Assembly (NCBI RefSeq): GCF_024228315.1
Contig: NZ_CP100455.1
Location: 496,001 to 560,000 of the forward strand
Direction of reading: 5' to 3'
Source: Halomarina pelagica
Lineage (GTDB): Archaea; Halobacteriota; Halobacteria; Halobacteriales; Haloarculaceae
DNA: 64,000 bases
Shown here in pieces: positions 17,098 to 26,946 of this stretch. The position numbers and the translations under genes are program-made. How positions within the stretch are numbered: the first letter of the stretch is position 1; every line of letters begins with the position of its first letter. The notes beneath the pieces are model-generated. The model saw only the letters and a program-made list of their open reading frames with translations, did no database searches and was not told the DNA's origin.

Positions 17098-18909
17098 ATG
17101 ACGAAAGATGACCAAGGAGGAACCGCCGGCGGACTGAGCCGGCGTGGTCTCGTGAAGGTCCTCGGAGCGACCGGGATCGCGGGCGCACTGGCGGGCTGTG
17201 GGGGCCGTCGCGCGGCGAGCGACAACGGTGGCGGCGGCGGGGGCGGCGACGGATCGACCGACACGGCGCTGACGTTCGCCCAGTGGGCGGTTCCGCAGGA
17301 CTCCCAGTACAACCCCTGGAACAGCAAGAACTTCGCCGAACCGCGCCGCATGCTGTGGGACCGGTTCATGCGCTACAATATCGCCGAGCAGAAGTTCTAC
17401 CCGTACGCGATCTCGGACTGGACGTTCGACGACGACTCGGCGACGTTGACGGTCCGAGACGGCCTCTCGTGGCACGACGGGACGCCCGTGTCCGCGACGG
17501 ACGTCGTCAACCAGCTGAAACTGGACATGTACACCGGCGGGTCGCTGCAACAGTACGTCGACGACATCGCTGAGGCGGTGACGAAGCGGGACGAGAAGAC
17601 CGTCGAGATCGCCCTGAATCAGAAGCTCAACGAGCAGATCCTCCTGTCGTACCTCCAGCCGAAGCGGCTGATCGCGAAGGACAGCGTCTACGGGGAGTAC
17701 GTGAAGCGGGCCGACGAGGCCGGCGGGGAGGAGGCCCGTTCGAAGGTCATCTCCGAGCTACAGACCACGGCGATCACGGACCCCGTCGGAAACGGCCCGT
17801 TCAAGTTCGAAGACGCCGACAGCCAGCGCACGCTACTCACGAAGTACGAGGACCACCCGGACGCGGGCAACATCAACTTCCCGAAGATGGAGTACCTCTA
17901 CATGCCGACGAACCAGAAGCGCTGGAACGCGCTCATCAACGACCGGACCGACGGTTCGGCGACGCTGTTCATGCCCGCGAACAAGCTCAAGCAGCTACCG
18001 GAGCACACCCACGTCGGTCTCATCCCGCGCCACTGGGGGCTCGGCCTGGTGTTCAACTTCCGCAACGAGCACCTCGCGAAGCCCGAGGTCCGCAAGGCGC
18101 TCGCCTACGTCATCGATCGGAAGTCCGTCGCGAAGAACTCCGGTGCCGGGACGGACTCGAAGCTCCCGGTGAAGTACCCGAGCGGCCTCACCGGTCAGTT
18201 CAGCGGCGCGATCGAGGACCGGTGGCTGAAGGGCGTCGCTGACACGTTCGAGAAGTACCAGCCAGATCCCGCGAAGGCGACCGAACTGCTCGAGTCGGCC
18301 GGCTACGCGAAGGAGGGCGGCACGTGGAAGGACGGCAGCGGCGCGGCGCTCCAGCTCGACATCTCCGCGCCCGCGGGCTTCACCGACTGGGTGGCCGGCG
18401 CGAAGACCGTCACGAGCCAGCTCTCGTCGTTCGGGATCAAGTCCCAGCTCAACGCGCAGGACACCTCGACCTACTGGGGGAAGGTGTACACGAACCACGA
18501 GTTCACCATCGGCCTGCAGGGGTGGGCGGACTACGACAACAGCTACCCGTACTTCCACTTCGACTTCCTGTTCAACAGCACCGACGCCAACGACTACTGG
18601 AAGGTGCCCGAGCGCTTCGAGGTCCCCCCGCTGTCGGACCCGTCGGGCGAGCCGCGGTCGGTCACGCCCGGCGAACTGGTGACGACGCTCACCGAGAGCA
18701 GCGGCGAGGCCGCGCTGAAGCAGATCCAGGAACTCGCCTGGATCACCAACCAGACGCTCCCGGTGCTCCCGCTCCAGGAGAAACTCGCCCAGACGTTCCT
18801 CACCTCCGACGACTGGAACGTCCCCCCGGCGGACAGCGAGAAGATCCAGCTGTACTGGCCGACGGAGTGGCTCCCGCGCACGGGCGACTGGACGGCCAAA
18901 CAGGGGTAA
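17098..18909 (+). CDS. Family 5 (Opp/Dpp-type) ABC substrate-binding lipoprotein
   Basis: 603 residues, the usual length for family 5 binding proteins. The twin-arginine lipoprotein signal LSRRGLVKVLGATG, with lipobox LAGC near residue 37, predicts Tat export and lipid anchoring, followed by a Gly-rich linker. The mature part has SBP-bac-5 features such as WDRFMRYN, LTVRDGLSWHDGTPVSATDV, GNGPFKF and RKALAYVIDRKSVA. Homologues bind peptides, nickel or oligosaccharides. The adjacent TrmB regulators and GH15 glucoamylase favour an oligosaccharide ligand. It opens a five-gene operon. Confidence 0.92.
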   Translation: MTKDDQGGTAGGLSRRGLVKVLGATGIAGALAGCGGRRAASDNGGGGGGGDGSTDTALTFAQWAVPQDSQYNPWNSKNFAEPRRMLWDRFMRYNIAEQKFYPYAISDWTFDDDSATLTVRDGLSWHDGTPVSATDVVNQLKLDMYTGGSLQQYVDDIAEAVTKRDEKTVEIALNQKLNEQILLSYLQPKRLIAKDSVYGEYVKRADEAGGEEARSKVISELQTTAITDPVGNGPFKFEDADSQRTLLTKYEDHPDAGNINFPKMEYLYMPTNQKRWNALINDRTDGSATLFMPANKLKQLPEHTHVGLIPRHWGLGLVFNFRNEHLAKPEVRKALAYVIDRKSVAKNSGAGTDSKLPVKYPSGLTGQFSGAIEDRWLKGVADTFEKYQPDPAKATELLESAGYAKEGGTWKDGSGAALQLDISAPAGFTDWVAGAKTVTSQLSSFGIKSQLNAQDTSTYWGKVYTNHEFTIGLQGWADYDNSYPYFHFDFLFNSTDANDYWKVPERFEVPPLSDPSGEPRSVTPGELVTTLTESSGEAALKQIQELAWITNQTLPVLPLQEKLAQTFLTSDDWNVPPADSEKIQLYWPTEWLPRTGDWTAKQG

Positions 18910-18915
18910 CGGGGG

Positions 18916-18936
18916 ATGGGGGGCACTACCACATGA
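18916..18936 (+). other. Possible 6-codon coupling mini-ORF before the first permease
   Basis: ATG GGG GGC ACT ACC ACA TGA spans most of the gap between the binding-protein stop and the permease start; its TGA overlaps the permease ATG as ATGA. This may be chance, since any ATGA start creates such an ending. Confidence 0.2.
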
Positions 18937-19940
18937 GCTATCTCCTCCGTCGCACCGGGCAGGCGGTGTTCACCGTCTTCGCGGTCGTCTCGCTGTCGTT
19001 CGGCATCGTCCGCCTCCTCCCGGGGGGGCCGGCCGACTACCTCCGGGCGCAGCTCATCCAGCAGGGCGGCGGCCTCACGCAGGAGCAGATCAACCAGCGC
19101 ATCGCCGCGCAGACCAACATCGCCACCGACGAGCCGCTGTACGTCCAGTACGTCGACTACGTCTGGGACGTTCTCCACCTCGACTTCGGGACCTCCATCT
19201 GGTACAACGAGCCGGTGACCGCCGTCCTCGGCCCGGCGCTACCGTGGACCGTCTTCCTGATGGCGTCGGCGCTGTTCGTTCAATTCGTCATCGGCGTCTC
19301 GCTGGGCGCGTTCATGGCCTACCGGGAGGGGAGCCGCTTCGACACGGGGGCGACGGCGGTGTCGCTCGTCTCGAACTCCATCCCCTTCTACGTCATCGGA
19401 CTCCTGTTCATCGCGTTCCTGGGGTACCGGTTCGACCTGTTCCCGACGGGCGGTCGGTACGCGTCGAGCGTCCCGGTCGGCCCGAACCTCGACTTCGTCC
19501 TGAGCGTCCTGTATCACGGCGCGCTCCCCATCCTCTCGCTGGTCGTCGCCAGCTTCGGCGGCTGGGCGCTGACGATGCGGGGCAACAGCATCCGCGTCCT
19601 CGGCGAGGACTACCTCCGGGTCGCGCGCCTGCGCGGCCTGCCCGAGCGCCGCATCGCGCTCCGGTACGTCGGGCGGAACGCCATCCTCCCCATGTACACG
19701 GGGCTGCTCATCTCGATCGGGTTCATGTTCGGCGGGTCGGTCATCCTCGAGCAGATCTTCGCCTACCCCGGCGTCGGCTACTACCTCATCCAGGCCATCG
19801 GGCAGCGGGACTACCCCGTGATGATGGGGGCGTTCATGATCATCGCCGTCGCCGTCACCATCGGCGTGTTCGTCGCCGACCTGACGTACGGCTACGTCGA
19901 TCCGCGGGCGAAGGGAGGTGAGAACAGTGAGTCCTACTGA
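18933..19940 (+). CDS. ABC permease, DppB/OppB type
   Basis: 335 residues from MSYLLRRTGQAVFTV, with about six hydrophobic segments. The N-terminal helix and following periplasmic-type loop (GGPADYLRAQL) are typical of DppB. The EAA-like loop DYLRVARLRGLPERRIALRYVGRNA contacts the ATPase. It forms a heterodimeric channel with the next gene product. Its 3' end overlaps the next start by 14 bases. Confidence 0.93.
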   Translation: MSYLLRRTGQAVFTVFAVVSLSFGIVRLLPGGPADYLRAQLIQQGGGLTQEQINQRIAAQTNIATDEPLYVQYVDYVWDVLHLDFGTSIWYNEPVTAVLGPALPWTVFLMASALFVQFVIGVSLGAFMAYREGSRFDTGATAVSLVSNSIPFYVIGLLFIAFLGYRFDLFPTGGRYASSVPVGPNLDFVLSVLYHGALPILSLVVASFGGWALTMRGNSIRVLGEDYLRVARLRGLPERRIALRYVGRNAILPMYTGLLISIGFMFGGSVILEQIFAYPGVGYYLIQAIGQRDYPVMMGAFMIIAVAVTIGVFVADLTYGYVDPRAKGGENSESY

Positions 19941-20970
19941 GGGGACCGGCGCGAACGCCGCCCAGTCGGACTTCGAGACCGTCGCCGGCACGAACCTCTC
20001 GCGGCGCGAGCGCTACCGGCGATCGTTCGAGGAGGTCGTCGTCGCGCCCGCGAGCATCGTCATGAGCGACCGGCGCGCGCTGTTCTCCGCGGTGATCATC
20101 GCCGGGTACGTGCTGATGGGCACCGTCGGCGTGCTGCTCGTCCCCGAACCGCAACCCAATCAGGGACCGGCGCTTCTCGGCGCGTTCTACAGCCTGGCGC
20201 ACCCGCTGGGAACGACGTACTCGGGGGTCGACATCTTCGCGCAGATCGTCCACGCGACGCCGTCGATGCTCGTCATGGTCCTGTCGGGCGCGGTGTTCTC
20301 GGTCGCCCTCGGCACCGTCCTGGGGACCGTCTCCGGCTACAAGGGCGGCACCGTCGACAGCGTCATCATGACGTTCACCGACGTCGCCATGACTCTCCCC
20401 GGCCTCGTGCTCGTCATCGTCCTCGCGGGCGCGTTGCGGGAAGCTCTCACCGGCAACCCGGCCGTGATCGGCGTCCTGCTCGCGATCAACGCGTGGGCGG
20501 GGCTGGCGCGCTCGATCCGCTCGCAGGTGTTGACCCTGCGCGACGCGCCCTACGTGGAGGCCTCGCGCATCCTCGGCATCCCGACGCGGAAGATCATCGC
20601 GGTCGACATCCTTCCGAACCTCATGCCGTACGTCACCATGAACTTCGTCCAGCAGGCCCGGAACGTCATCTTCGGCTCCGTCGCGCTGTACTTCCTCGGC
20701 ATCCTGCCGTACAGCGAAGCGAACTGGGGCGTGATGATGGACAACGCGTACAGCCAGGCCGGCGCGGTCTCCTCCCCGGCGGCGTTCCACTGGTTGTTGA
20801 TGCCGATGCTCGCCGTCATCGGCCTCGCGCTGGCGCTCACGATGTTCGCGCAGGCCGCGGATCGCCTGTTCAACCCCCGCGTCCGCGCTCGACACCTCTC
20901 CCGGACGGCGACCGACGAGGACGTCGACGACAGGTCGACCGACGCCCGCTCGACGGGGGTGGTCCGCTGA
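19927..20970 (+). CDS. ABC permease, DppC/OppC type
   Basis: 347 residues. The GTG at 19927 is chosen because GGAGGTGA at 19914-19921 is an ideal ribosome-binding site five bases upstream; the GTG at 19918 lies within that site. About six membrane segments follow a 45-residue cytoplasmic N-terminus. The coupling loop reads YVEASRILGIPTRKIIAVDILPN. Its stop overlaps the ATG of the fused ATPase gene. Confidence 0.93.
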   Translation: MSPTEGTGANAAQSDFETVAGTNLSRRERYRRSFEEVVVAPASIVMSDRRALFSAVIIAGYVLMGTVGVLLVPEPQPNQGPALLGAFYSLAHPLGTTYSGVDIFAQIVHATPSMLVMVLSGAVFSVALGTVLGTVSGYKGGTVDSVIMTFTDVAMTLPGLVLVIVLAGALREALTGNPAVIGVLLAINAWAGLARSIRSQVLTLRDAPYVEASRILGIPTRKIIAVDILPNLMPYVTMNFVQQARNVIFGSVALYFLGILPYSEANWGVMMDNAYSQAGAVSSPAAFHWLLMPMLAVIGLALALTMFAQAADRLFNPRVRARHLSRTATDEDVDDRSTDARSTGVVR

Positions 20971-23399
20971 TGGCGACGACCGGCCAGCGCCGCGACGAGG
21001 CCGCGGAGAGCGACACGATCATCGAGATACGGAACACCGAGGTGACCTTCGAGATGGACCGCGGGGTCTCCCGGGTGCTGAACGGCGTCGACCTCGACGT
21101 GAAGCGCCAGGAGATCGTCGGCGTCGTCGGGGAGTCGGGGTCGGGCAAGTCGATGCTCGCCTCCGCGATGCTCGACGCCGTCGAGGAGCCGGGTCGCCTC
21201 ACCGGCGAGGTCACCTACTACCCGCCGGACGGCGATCCGATCGACGTGCTGAACCTCTCGGAGGCGGAACTGAAGCGCCTCCGCTGGGAGGAGATCGCGA
21301 TGGTGTTCCAGGGGGCGATGAGTTCGTTCAACCCGACGATGACCATCGCGAGCCACTTCGAGGAGACGCTGAAGGCCCACGACGCCGACGTCGGAGCGGG
21401 GATGGACCGCGCCCGCCAGTTGCTCTCCGATCTCTACCTCGACCCGGAGCGGGTGCTCGAGTCCTACCCGCACGAGCTGAGCGGCGGGATGAGCCAGCGG
21501 GCGCTCATCGCCCTGTCGCTGATCCTCGAGCCGAACGTGCTCGTGATGGACGAGCCGACCGCCGCGCTCGACCTCCTCATGCAGCGGTCCATCCTCTCGC
21601 TGCTATCCGAGCTACAGGAGAAGTACGACCTCACCGTCGTCTTCATCACCCACGACCTCCCGCTGGTCGCCGGGCTCGCCGATCGCCTCGCGGTGATGTA
21701 CGCCTTCGAACTCGTCGAGGTCGGTCCGGCGGACGAACTCGTCCGGGACGCCACGCACCCCTACACCCGGGCGCTGTTGAAGGCGGTGCCGAACCTCGAC
21801 GCCCCGCTCGAGACGATGGACTCCATCGCGGGGAGCGCGCCCGACCCGGTGAACATCCCGTCCGGGTGCACCTACGCCGACCGGTGTCCCCTCGCCGACG
21901 ACCAGTGTCGATCCGTCGATCCGCCGATGTACGACGCCGACGACGACGGTCACGTCGTCGCCTGTCACCACTGGACGGAGGCGAGCGAGGCGGTCGACTA
22001 CGACCTCGGGTCGCTCGACGACGAGGTCGACGCGGCGGGGCGAACCGGGACGGCCGCGACGGTCGAGACGCAAGAAGGAGCCGGATCGACCCACGACCGC
22101 GTCGACGACAGCGACGCGGTCGTCTCGCTCGACGACGTCGAAGTCCACTTCGAGAAGGAACAGGGATTCCTCGAGGGGTTGTTCAACGACCCCGAGACGG
22201 TCGGCGCGGTCGACGGCATCAGTCTCGCGGTTCCCGAGCGCGACGTCGTCGCGCTCGTCGGCGAGTCGGGCTGCGGGAAGACGACGCTCGGCAAGACCGC
22301 CATCGGCGTCCAGCGTCCCACCGGCGGGAGCGTGCGCTACCGCGGTCGGGACGTGTGGGAGGTGAGAGACGGCGGCGGCGACATCCCCTTCGGGGAGATC
22401 CGGAAGTCGCTCCAGATCATCCACCAGGACCCGGGGAGCGCACTGAACCCGAACCGGACGGTGATGAAGACGCTCGCCGCGCCGCTGAAGCAGTGGCAAC
22501 CGGACCTGGGGAGCGAGGACCGCCAGGCGCGCATCCTCCGGATGCTGGAGCGCGTCGGCATGAAGCCCGCGACGGACTACGCACACCGCTTCCCGCACCA
22601 GTTGAGCGGCGGGGAGCAACAGCGGGTCGCGCTCGTCCGCGCGCTGCTGATGAACCCCGACCTCGTCCTCGCGGACGAGGCGGTGTCGGCGCTCGACGTC
22701 TCCCTCCGGGTGGAGATGATGGACCTGCTGCTCGAACTCCAGGAGGAGTTCGGCACCTCCTACCTGTTCATCTCGCACAACCTCTCGAACGCGCGGTACC
22801 TCGCCGAGACGGCCGGCGGCCGCGTCGGCATCATGTACCTCGGCGAACTGGTCGAGGTCGGGCCGGCCGAGGAGGTGCTCCGAAACCCGCGACACCCCTA
22901 CACGAGGGTGCTCCGGTGGGCGACCGCCGACCTCGACCCCGGCGACGTCGTCGAGGAACCGCCCGTGCGTGACATCGACATCCCCGACCCCGTCGATCCG
23001 CCGAGCGGCTGTCGGTTCCACACGCGCTGTCCGAACGTCGTTCCGCCGGAAGGAATGGAGATCGACCAGGCGGTGTACAACGAGATCATGAGCCTGCGCC
23101 ACGCGCTCGACGAGCGTTCGGCCGAACTGTTCGGCGAGGACCCGACCGGAGCCACGGTCGACGACCTGCGGGAACGCGCCTTCGACGAGACGCTCCCCGA
23201 TCCGCACCGCGAGCGCGTCGACGAGGCGCTCGCCGCGGTCGTCGACGGCGACTGGGAGCGCGCGAGCGCGGGGCTTCGCGAGCACTACGAGAGCGTCTGC
23301 GAGCGGGACCGGCCGGCGGCGACCGCGGGCGGCCATCCGGTCGCCTGTCACCTGTACGATCCCGACCGGCCGGGCGAACCGACGGGGTTCGCGGACTGA
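20970..23399 (+). CDS. Fused double ATPase of the Opp/Dpp-type importer (DppD-DppF fusion)
   Basis: 809 residues holding two complete ABC ATPase domains in one chain. Domain 1 (about 20-290): Walker A GESGSGKSML, signature LSGGMSQRAL, Walker B VLVMDEPTAALD, switch FITHDL, then the C-terminal Cys-containing oligopeptide-ABC module. Domain 2 (about 375-680): GESGCGKTTL, LSGGEQQRVA, LVLADEAVSALD, FISHNL, with a second Cys module CRFHTRCP. About 100 extra residues follow near the C-terminus, interrupting the last Cys module (CERDRP...ACHLYD). Both sites keep catalytic residues. In most systems these are two genes. Confidence 0.93.
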   Translation: MATTGQRRDEAAESDTIIEIRNTEVTFEMDRGVSRVLNGVDLDVKRQEIVGVVGESGSGKSMLASAMLDAVEEPGRLTGEVTYYPPDGDPIDVLNLSEAELKRLRWEEIAMVFQGAMSSFNPTMTIASHFEETLKAHDADVGAGMDRARQLLSDLYLDPERVLESYPHELSGGMSQRALIALSLILEPNVLVMDEPTAALDLLMQRSILSLLSELQEKYDLTVVFITHDLPLVAGLADRLAVMYAFELVEVGPADELVRDATHPYTRALLKAVPNLDAPLETMDSIAGSAPDPVNIPSGCTYADRCPLADDQCRSVDPPMYDADDDGHVVACHHWTEASEAVDYDLGSLDDEVDAAGRTGTAATVETQEGAGSTHDRVDDSDAVVSLDDVEVHFEKEQGFLEGLFNDPETVGAVDGISLAVPERDVVALVGESGCGKTTLGKTAIGVQRPTGGSVRYRGRDVWEVRDGGGDIPFGEIRKSLQIIHQDPGSALNPNRTVMKTLAAPLKQWQPDLGSEDRQARILRMLERVGMKPATDYAHRFPHQLSGGEQQRVALVRALLMNPDLVLADEAVSALDVSLRVEMMDLLLELQEEFGTSYLFISHNLSNARYLAETAGGRVGIMYLGELVEVGPAEEVLRNPRHPYTRVLRWATADLDPGDVVEEPPVRDIDIPDPVDPPSGCRFHTRCPNVVPPEGMEIDQAVYNEIMSLRHALDERSAELFGEDPTGATVDDLRERAFDETLPDPHRERVDEALAAVVDGDWERASAGLREHYESVCERDRPAATAGGHPVACHLYDPDRPGEPTGFAD

Positions 23400-23402
23400 C
23401 CC

Positions 23403-24461
23403 ATGAGCCGGAACGGAACCGTCGACGACGAGACGCTCAGGCGCGAGTTGCACACCTTCGGCCTCTCGGAGAAGGAGATCGAGACCTACCTCGCCGTGCT
23501 CGACCGCGGGGAGGCGACCGCGAGCACGATCGCGGACCACGCCGACGTCTCGAAGCGGTACGTCTACAGCATCGCGTCGCAGCTGGCCGATCGGGGGCTC
23601 GTCCAGATGAACGATCACGCCTCGCCGACGACCGTCCGGGCGCGCCCGCCGTCGGAGGCGATCGCCCGGATGTCGGAGCGGCTCCAGTCGCTGACGCCGA
23701 CGCTGGAGGACCGCCACGCGGAGACCGAGCCGCTGACCGCCCGGTTCCAGACGGTGAAGTCCCGACAGACCGCGCTGAAGTACCTCCGCGAACTGATCGC
23801 GAACGCCCGCGAGGAGGTCTTTCTCTGTCTCCCCCTCTCGGTGCACGAGTCGGTGGCCCAGGACCTCGCGGACGCCGTCGATCGCGACGTGCTGGTGATC
23901 GGTCTGTACAGCGACGCGGGACCGGAGCCGGCGGCCCCGTCCCGCTTCGAGGGACGCGCCAGCGTCGTCCGCACGTGGACGGAGAACACCCCCTTCATGC
24001 TCGTCGCCGACAACTACGACGCCATCCTCGGCGACGCCGACCTCCTCGCCGGCTCCCACGCCGACGAGACCGCCGTCGTACTCTCGGAGGTCCACCTCGC
24101 CGGGTCCGTCCTCGGCTCGTTCATCGGGAGCTTCTGGCCCGTCGCGAGCCAGCGGTTCGTGACGGAGCCCGAACCCCTCCCCCGCCGGTTCGCGTCCTTC
24201 CGCCACGCGGTGGTCCAGACTGTGCTCCACCTCCGCGCCGGCACCGACCCGTTCGTCGAGGTGGAGACCGCGGCGGGGGAGGAACTGTCCGGTCGGGTCG
24301 TCGACGTCAGACAGAGCCTCGTCGAACCCGAAACCGGCGACTTCCCGGTCGAGAACGGGATCATCGTCGAGACCGGGGACGGCGGGACGGCCAGCGTCGG
24401 CGGTCCCGGCGCGTTCGTCGAGGACTACACGGCCGAAACGATCACCGTGCGGAGGGCGTGA
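23403..24461 (+). CDS. TrmB family sugar-sensing transcriptional regulator (paralogue 1)
   Basis: 352 residues. An N-terminal winged helix (residues about 10-80) has recognition helix DVSKRYVYSIASQL, followed by a sensor domain ending in a beta-rich region (SLVEPETGDFPVENG). TrmB proteins bind sugars and repress or activate sugar uptake and metabolism genes. The gene starts three bases after the ATPase stop, so it belongs to the importer operon and probably regulates it. It is a paralogue of the regulator at 26947-28008, with an identical SKRYVYSIA recognition segment. Confidence 0.9.
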   Translation: MSRNGTVDDETLRRELHTFGLSEKEIETYLAVLDRGEATASTIADHADVSKRYVYSIASQLADRGLVQMNDHASPTTVRARPPSEAIARMSERLQSLTPTLEDRHAETEPLTARFQTVKSRQTALKYLRELIANAREEVFLCLPLSVHESVAQDLADAVDRDVLVIGLYSDAGPEPAAPSRFEGRASVVRTWTENTPFMLVADNYDAILGDADLLAGSHADETAVVLSEVHLAGSVLGSFIGSFWPVASQRFVTEPEPLPRRFASFRHAVVQTVLHLRAGTDPFVEVETAAGEELSGRVVDVRQSLVEPETGDFPVENGIIVETGDGGTASVGGPGAFVEDYTAETITVRRA

Positions 24462-24474
24462 GGGGGAACGAGGC

Positions 24475-24666
24475 ATGTCAGCTACGACCGTCTGGCGGAC
24501 GATGTTCGCGCTCGATCTCGTGCTGTTGACGCTGCTCGCCCTCGCCTACCCGTTCCAGCCGCCGGGGTCCGCCGCCCGGACGATCTCGCTGATGGCGTTC
24601 GTCGTCATCGTCGTCTCGCTGCTCGGCCTCGGCCTGCTCATTCGGGCGGACTGGGACCCGTTCTGA
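24475..24666 (+). CDS. Small two-helix membrane protein
   Basis: 63 residues with two hydrophobic helices (LDLVLLTLLALAYPF and LMAFVVIVVSLLGLGLLI) joined by a short PGSAART loop. It starts 13 bases after the TrmB gene and is probably the last gene of the importer operon. No named family is recognised; it could be an accessory membrane subunit. Confidence 0.7.
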   Translation: MSATTVWRTMFALDLVLLTLLALAYPFQPPGSAARTISLMAFVVIVVSLLGLGLLIRADWDPF

Positions 24667-24768
24667 CGGCGGACGACGCGCCGAGGCGGACGGGGACGCC
24701 CGCTCGGACGCTCGGAATCGCCGTCGGGGTGTCGAACCGCCGCGGGCGATCATCCGGCGGTCGTTCGC

Positions 24769-26769
24769 TCACCGCTCCAGTAGCCCGTACTCGTCCATCA
24801 GGGCCACCGTCGCCAGCCTGAGCGCGTGGGGCCACCCGAGCGGGGTGGCGCTGTCGGGCGTCCCGTCGTCGAACACCTGCTCCGGGAGGTAGCCGCTGTC
24901 GAGGCAGAGCGGCCCGCCGGGGAGGACGAGCGCGAGCAGGTCGCGCGCGGTCGCGGCCAGTCGGTCGGCGCGCCCGTCGCCGCGATCCGCGAAGATCGCC
25001 GCCAGCGTCGCGGCGGCGTGGGCACCCCACGCCGTCGAGACGGTCCAGATCTTCTCGCGTTCCTGCTCGCGCCGTCGCCACTCGTCGCCCTCGTATCGGA
25101 CGAGACCGGCGACCGCGGCCGTGTCGCGGGTCAGTTCCGCGACGACCGTCTCGACGTGCGAGACGAGCCGATCGAGCCGACGGTCGTCGAGGTCACCCAC
25201 CCGGGCGTAGGCGCGGTGTGCGCTCGCGAGCGCGAGCGTCGCCGAATCGCATCGCCCGTCGAGGTCGCCCGCCCGCTCGTGGTCCCCGCCGTACTCCCGC
25301 AGGGCGTAGACGCCGCGGTCGTCCACCCAGAGGTCGTCGAGGGCGTCGTAGACGCGCTCGGCACGGGCCGCGGCGCGATCCGCGACCCCGTCCATCCCCG
25401 TCGCGGCGAGCGCGGAGTACGCCTCGAGGAAGGTGGCGGCGGTGTGCGCGAATCGCCCGGTCGTGTCCTCCCAGGCGTTCTGACAGGTGACCGGCCGACC
25501 GTCGGCGGCGAGGCCGTCGTCGAGTCCGTCGAGCGCGCGTTCGAGCGTCTCCCGGCCGTCCCCGTCGGCCGCGGCGAGGAACGCCGCGACGCTCCCCGTC
25601 TGGTCGGCCTGGTAGTCGACGCCGTCGCCGGCCTCCAGCCGCGCGTTGGCCCACCCCGGGGCGAGCGTGGCGTCGAACGGCCAGACGCGGTGGGGCCACG
25701 TCCCGTCGTCGAGTTGCGTCTCGCGGTAGACCGCCGCGCTGCGCGCGTGCCAGTCGTCGAGCCCGAGGTCGAAGTGGCGGTCGGCCTCCAGGAGGAAGCG
25801 GGAGATCTCGGAGTCGTCGCGGAACCACGAGTAGCCGTAGCCGCCGGAGTGGGCGTAGTACGGGTCGAAGTCCGGGCCGGCGACGCGCAGGCCCGTCCGA
25901 CCGGACAGCGACGAGAGGACGCGCAGGTCGGCCGCGAGCGCGTCGGCGTGTGGAAGGTCCGGGTCGACCGTCGGCGGTCCGCGGCGGTCCGCGACCCGCT
26001 CCAGCGACGCGCGGTCGCGGTCGCGCGCGGCCGCCCGGACCGCGTCGAGCGCCGCCTCGCGCGGACGGTCGGCGCGCGTCGTCAGGAGCGTCGCGAGCGT
26101 CGCCGCCCCGGCGTCGGTCGGAACGACACACACGACGTCGCCACTCAGCGGGTGTGCGTCGGGAGTCGCCGAACCGCCGCGGGGGTACTCTGCGGGCGTC
26201 CGGTCGAGCAGTTCGTCGAAGCCGCCGAACGCGACGCCCCGAACCGCCTCGAACCCGGTCGCGCTCGCGAGGTAGTCGGTCTCCTCCGCGTGGTACACCT
26301 CGACGGCGTCGCCGTGGTGGAGCTGTCCGACGCGCGTGTCCCGGCCGTCGGGGGCGAAGCCCACGCAGGCGACGACCTCGAGCGATCGGCCGGCCGCGCT
26401 CGCGTCGAAGTGCGTGACGTGAACGTCGTCGAGCGTGAGGTCGTACTGCACGACGCGTCCGTACGCCGTCTCGTGGTCGGTCACGACGAGCGCGGTGCCG
26501 TCGCACCAGCGCTGCGTCGCGCCGGCGTCGAACCACGTCACGTCCGCGTCCGCGCCGTCGGCGGGGCGGACGCCGAACCGGGAGCGAGCGATCCCGGCCA
26601 AACCGACGAGCGGGTAGCTGAAGTCCCGGATCGAGCCGTCCGTCTCCACGTGGACGAGTCGACCGCCGTCGCCGGAGAAGCGACCCGTCGTCGTCCGCCG
26701 CTCCCCGGGGACCCTCGTCCGGTCGCCACGGTGCTGGTTGTAGTCGTTCAACGCGTCGCGCAGGTGCAT
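24769..26769 (-). CDS. GH15 glucan 1,4-alpha-glucosidase-like glycosidase
   Basis: 666 residues, cytoplasmic (no signal). The N-terminal half is a beta-sandwich domain typical of archaeal GH15 enzymes (VETDGSIRDFSYPLVGLAG, RSRFGVRP). The C-terminal alpha/alpha barrel holds YSWFRDDSEISRFLLEAD and, near the end, EQEREKIWTVSTAWGAHA, whose glutamates are candidate catalytic residues. GH15 releases glucose from alpha-1,4-glucans or trehalose. It is convergent with the importer operon and divergent from TrmB 2. A reverse-strand GTTATTAC at 26793-26800 sits 27 bases from the ATG, predicting leaderless mRNA. Confidence 0.88.
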   Translation of the reverse strand: MHLRDALNDYNQHRGDRTRVPGERRTTTGRFSGDGGRLVHVETDGSIRDFSYPLVGLAGIARSRFGVRPADGADADVTWFDAGATQRWCDGTALVVTDHETAYGRVVQYDLTLDDVHVTHFDASAAGRSLEVVACVGFAPDGRDTRVGQLHHGDAVEVYHAEETDYLASATGFEAVRGVAFGGFDELLDRTPAEYPRGGSATPDAHPLSGDVVCVVPTDAGAATLATLLTTRADRPREAALDAVRAAARDRDRASLERVADRRGPPTVDPDLPHADALAADLRVLSSLSGRTGLRVAGPDFDPYYAHSGGYGYSWFRDDSEISRFLLEADRHFDLGLDDWHARSAAVYRETQLDDGTWPHRVWPFDATLAPGWANARLEAGDGVDYQADQTGSVAAFLAAADGDGRETLERALDGLDDGLAADGRPVTCQNAWEDTTGRFAHTAATFLEAYSALAATGMDGVADRAAARAERVYDALDDLWVDDRGVYALREYGGDHERAGDLDGRCDSATLALASAHRAYARVGDLDDRRLDRLVSHVETVVAELTRDTAAVAGLVRYEGDEWRRREQEREKIWTVSTAWGAHAAATLAAIFADRGDGRADRLAATARDLLALVLPGGPLCLDSGYLPEQVFDDGTPDSATPLGWPHALRLATVALMDEYGLLER

Positions 26770-26922
26770 CGCCGAGGGTTCGGCGGCACGTAGTAATAAC
26801 TTTGGTGTACTTCTACTTCACAAATTTTTCGAGCGTCGTTCGGCTCACCGACGCCGTCCCGCCCGCGGTGACCGTAGCGGGGCGCTTCGAGGAGCGACGG
26901 ACACGTCTACCGAGCGATGTAA

Positions 26923-26937
26923 GTACGATCCTCGTAC
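26923..26937. promoter_or_regulatory. Palindromic candidate operator before TrmB paralogue 2
   Basis: GTACGA-TCC-TCGTAC is a perfect 6-bp dyad around three bases, ending nine bases before the ATG at 26947. It lies where bound protein would block transcription start, suggesting autoregulation or regulation by paralogue 1. Confidence 0.45.
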
Positions 26938-26946
26938 AGTACGCCC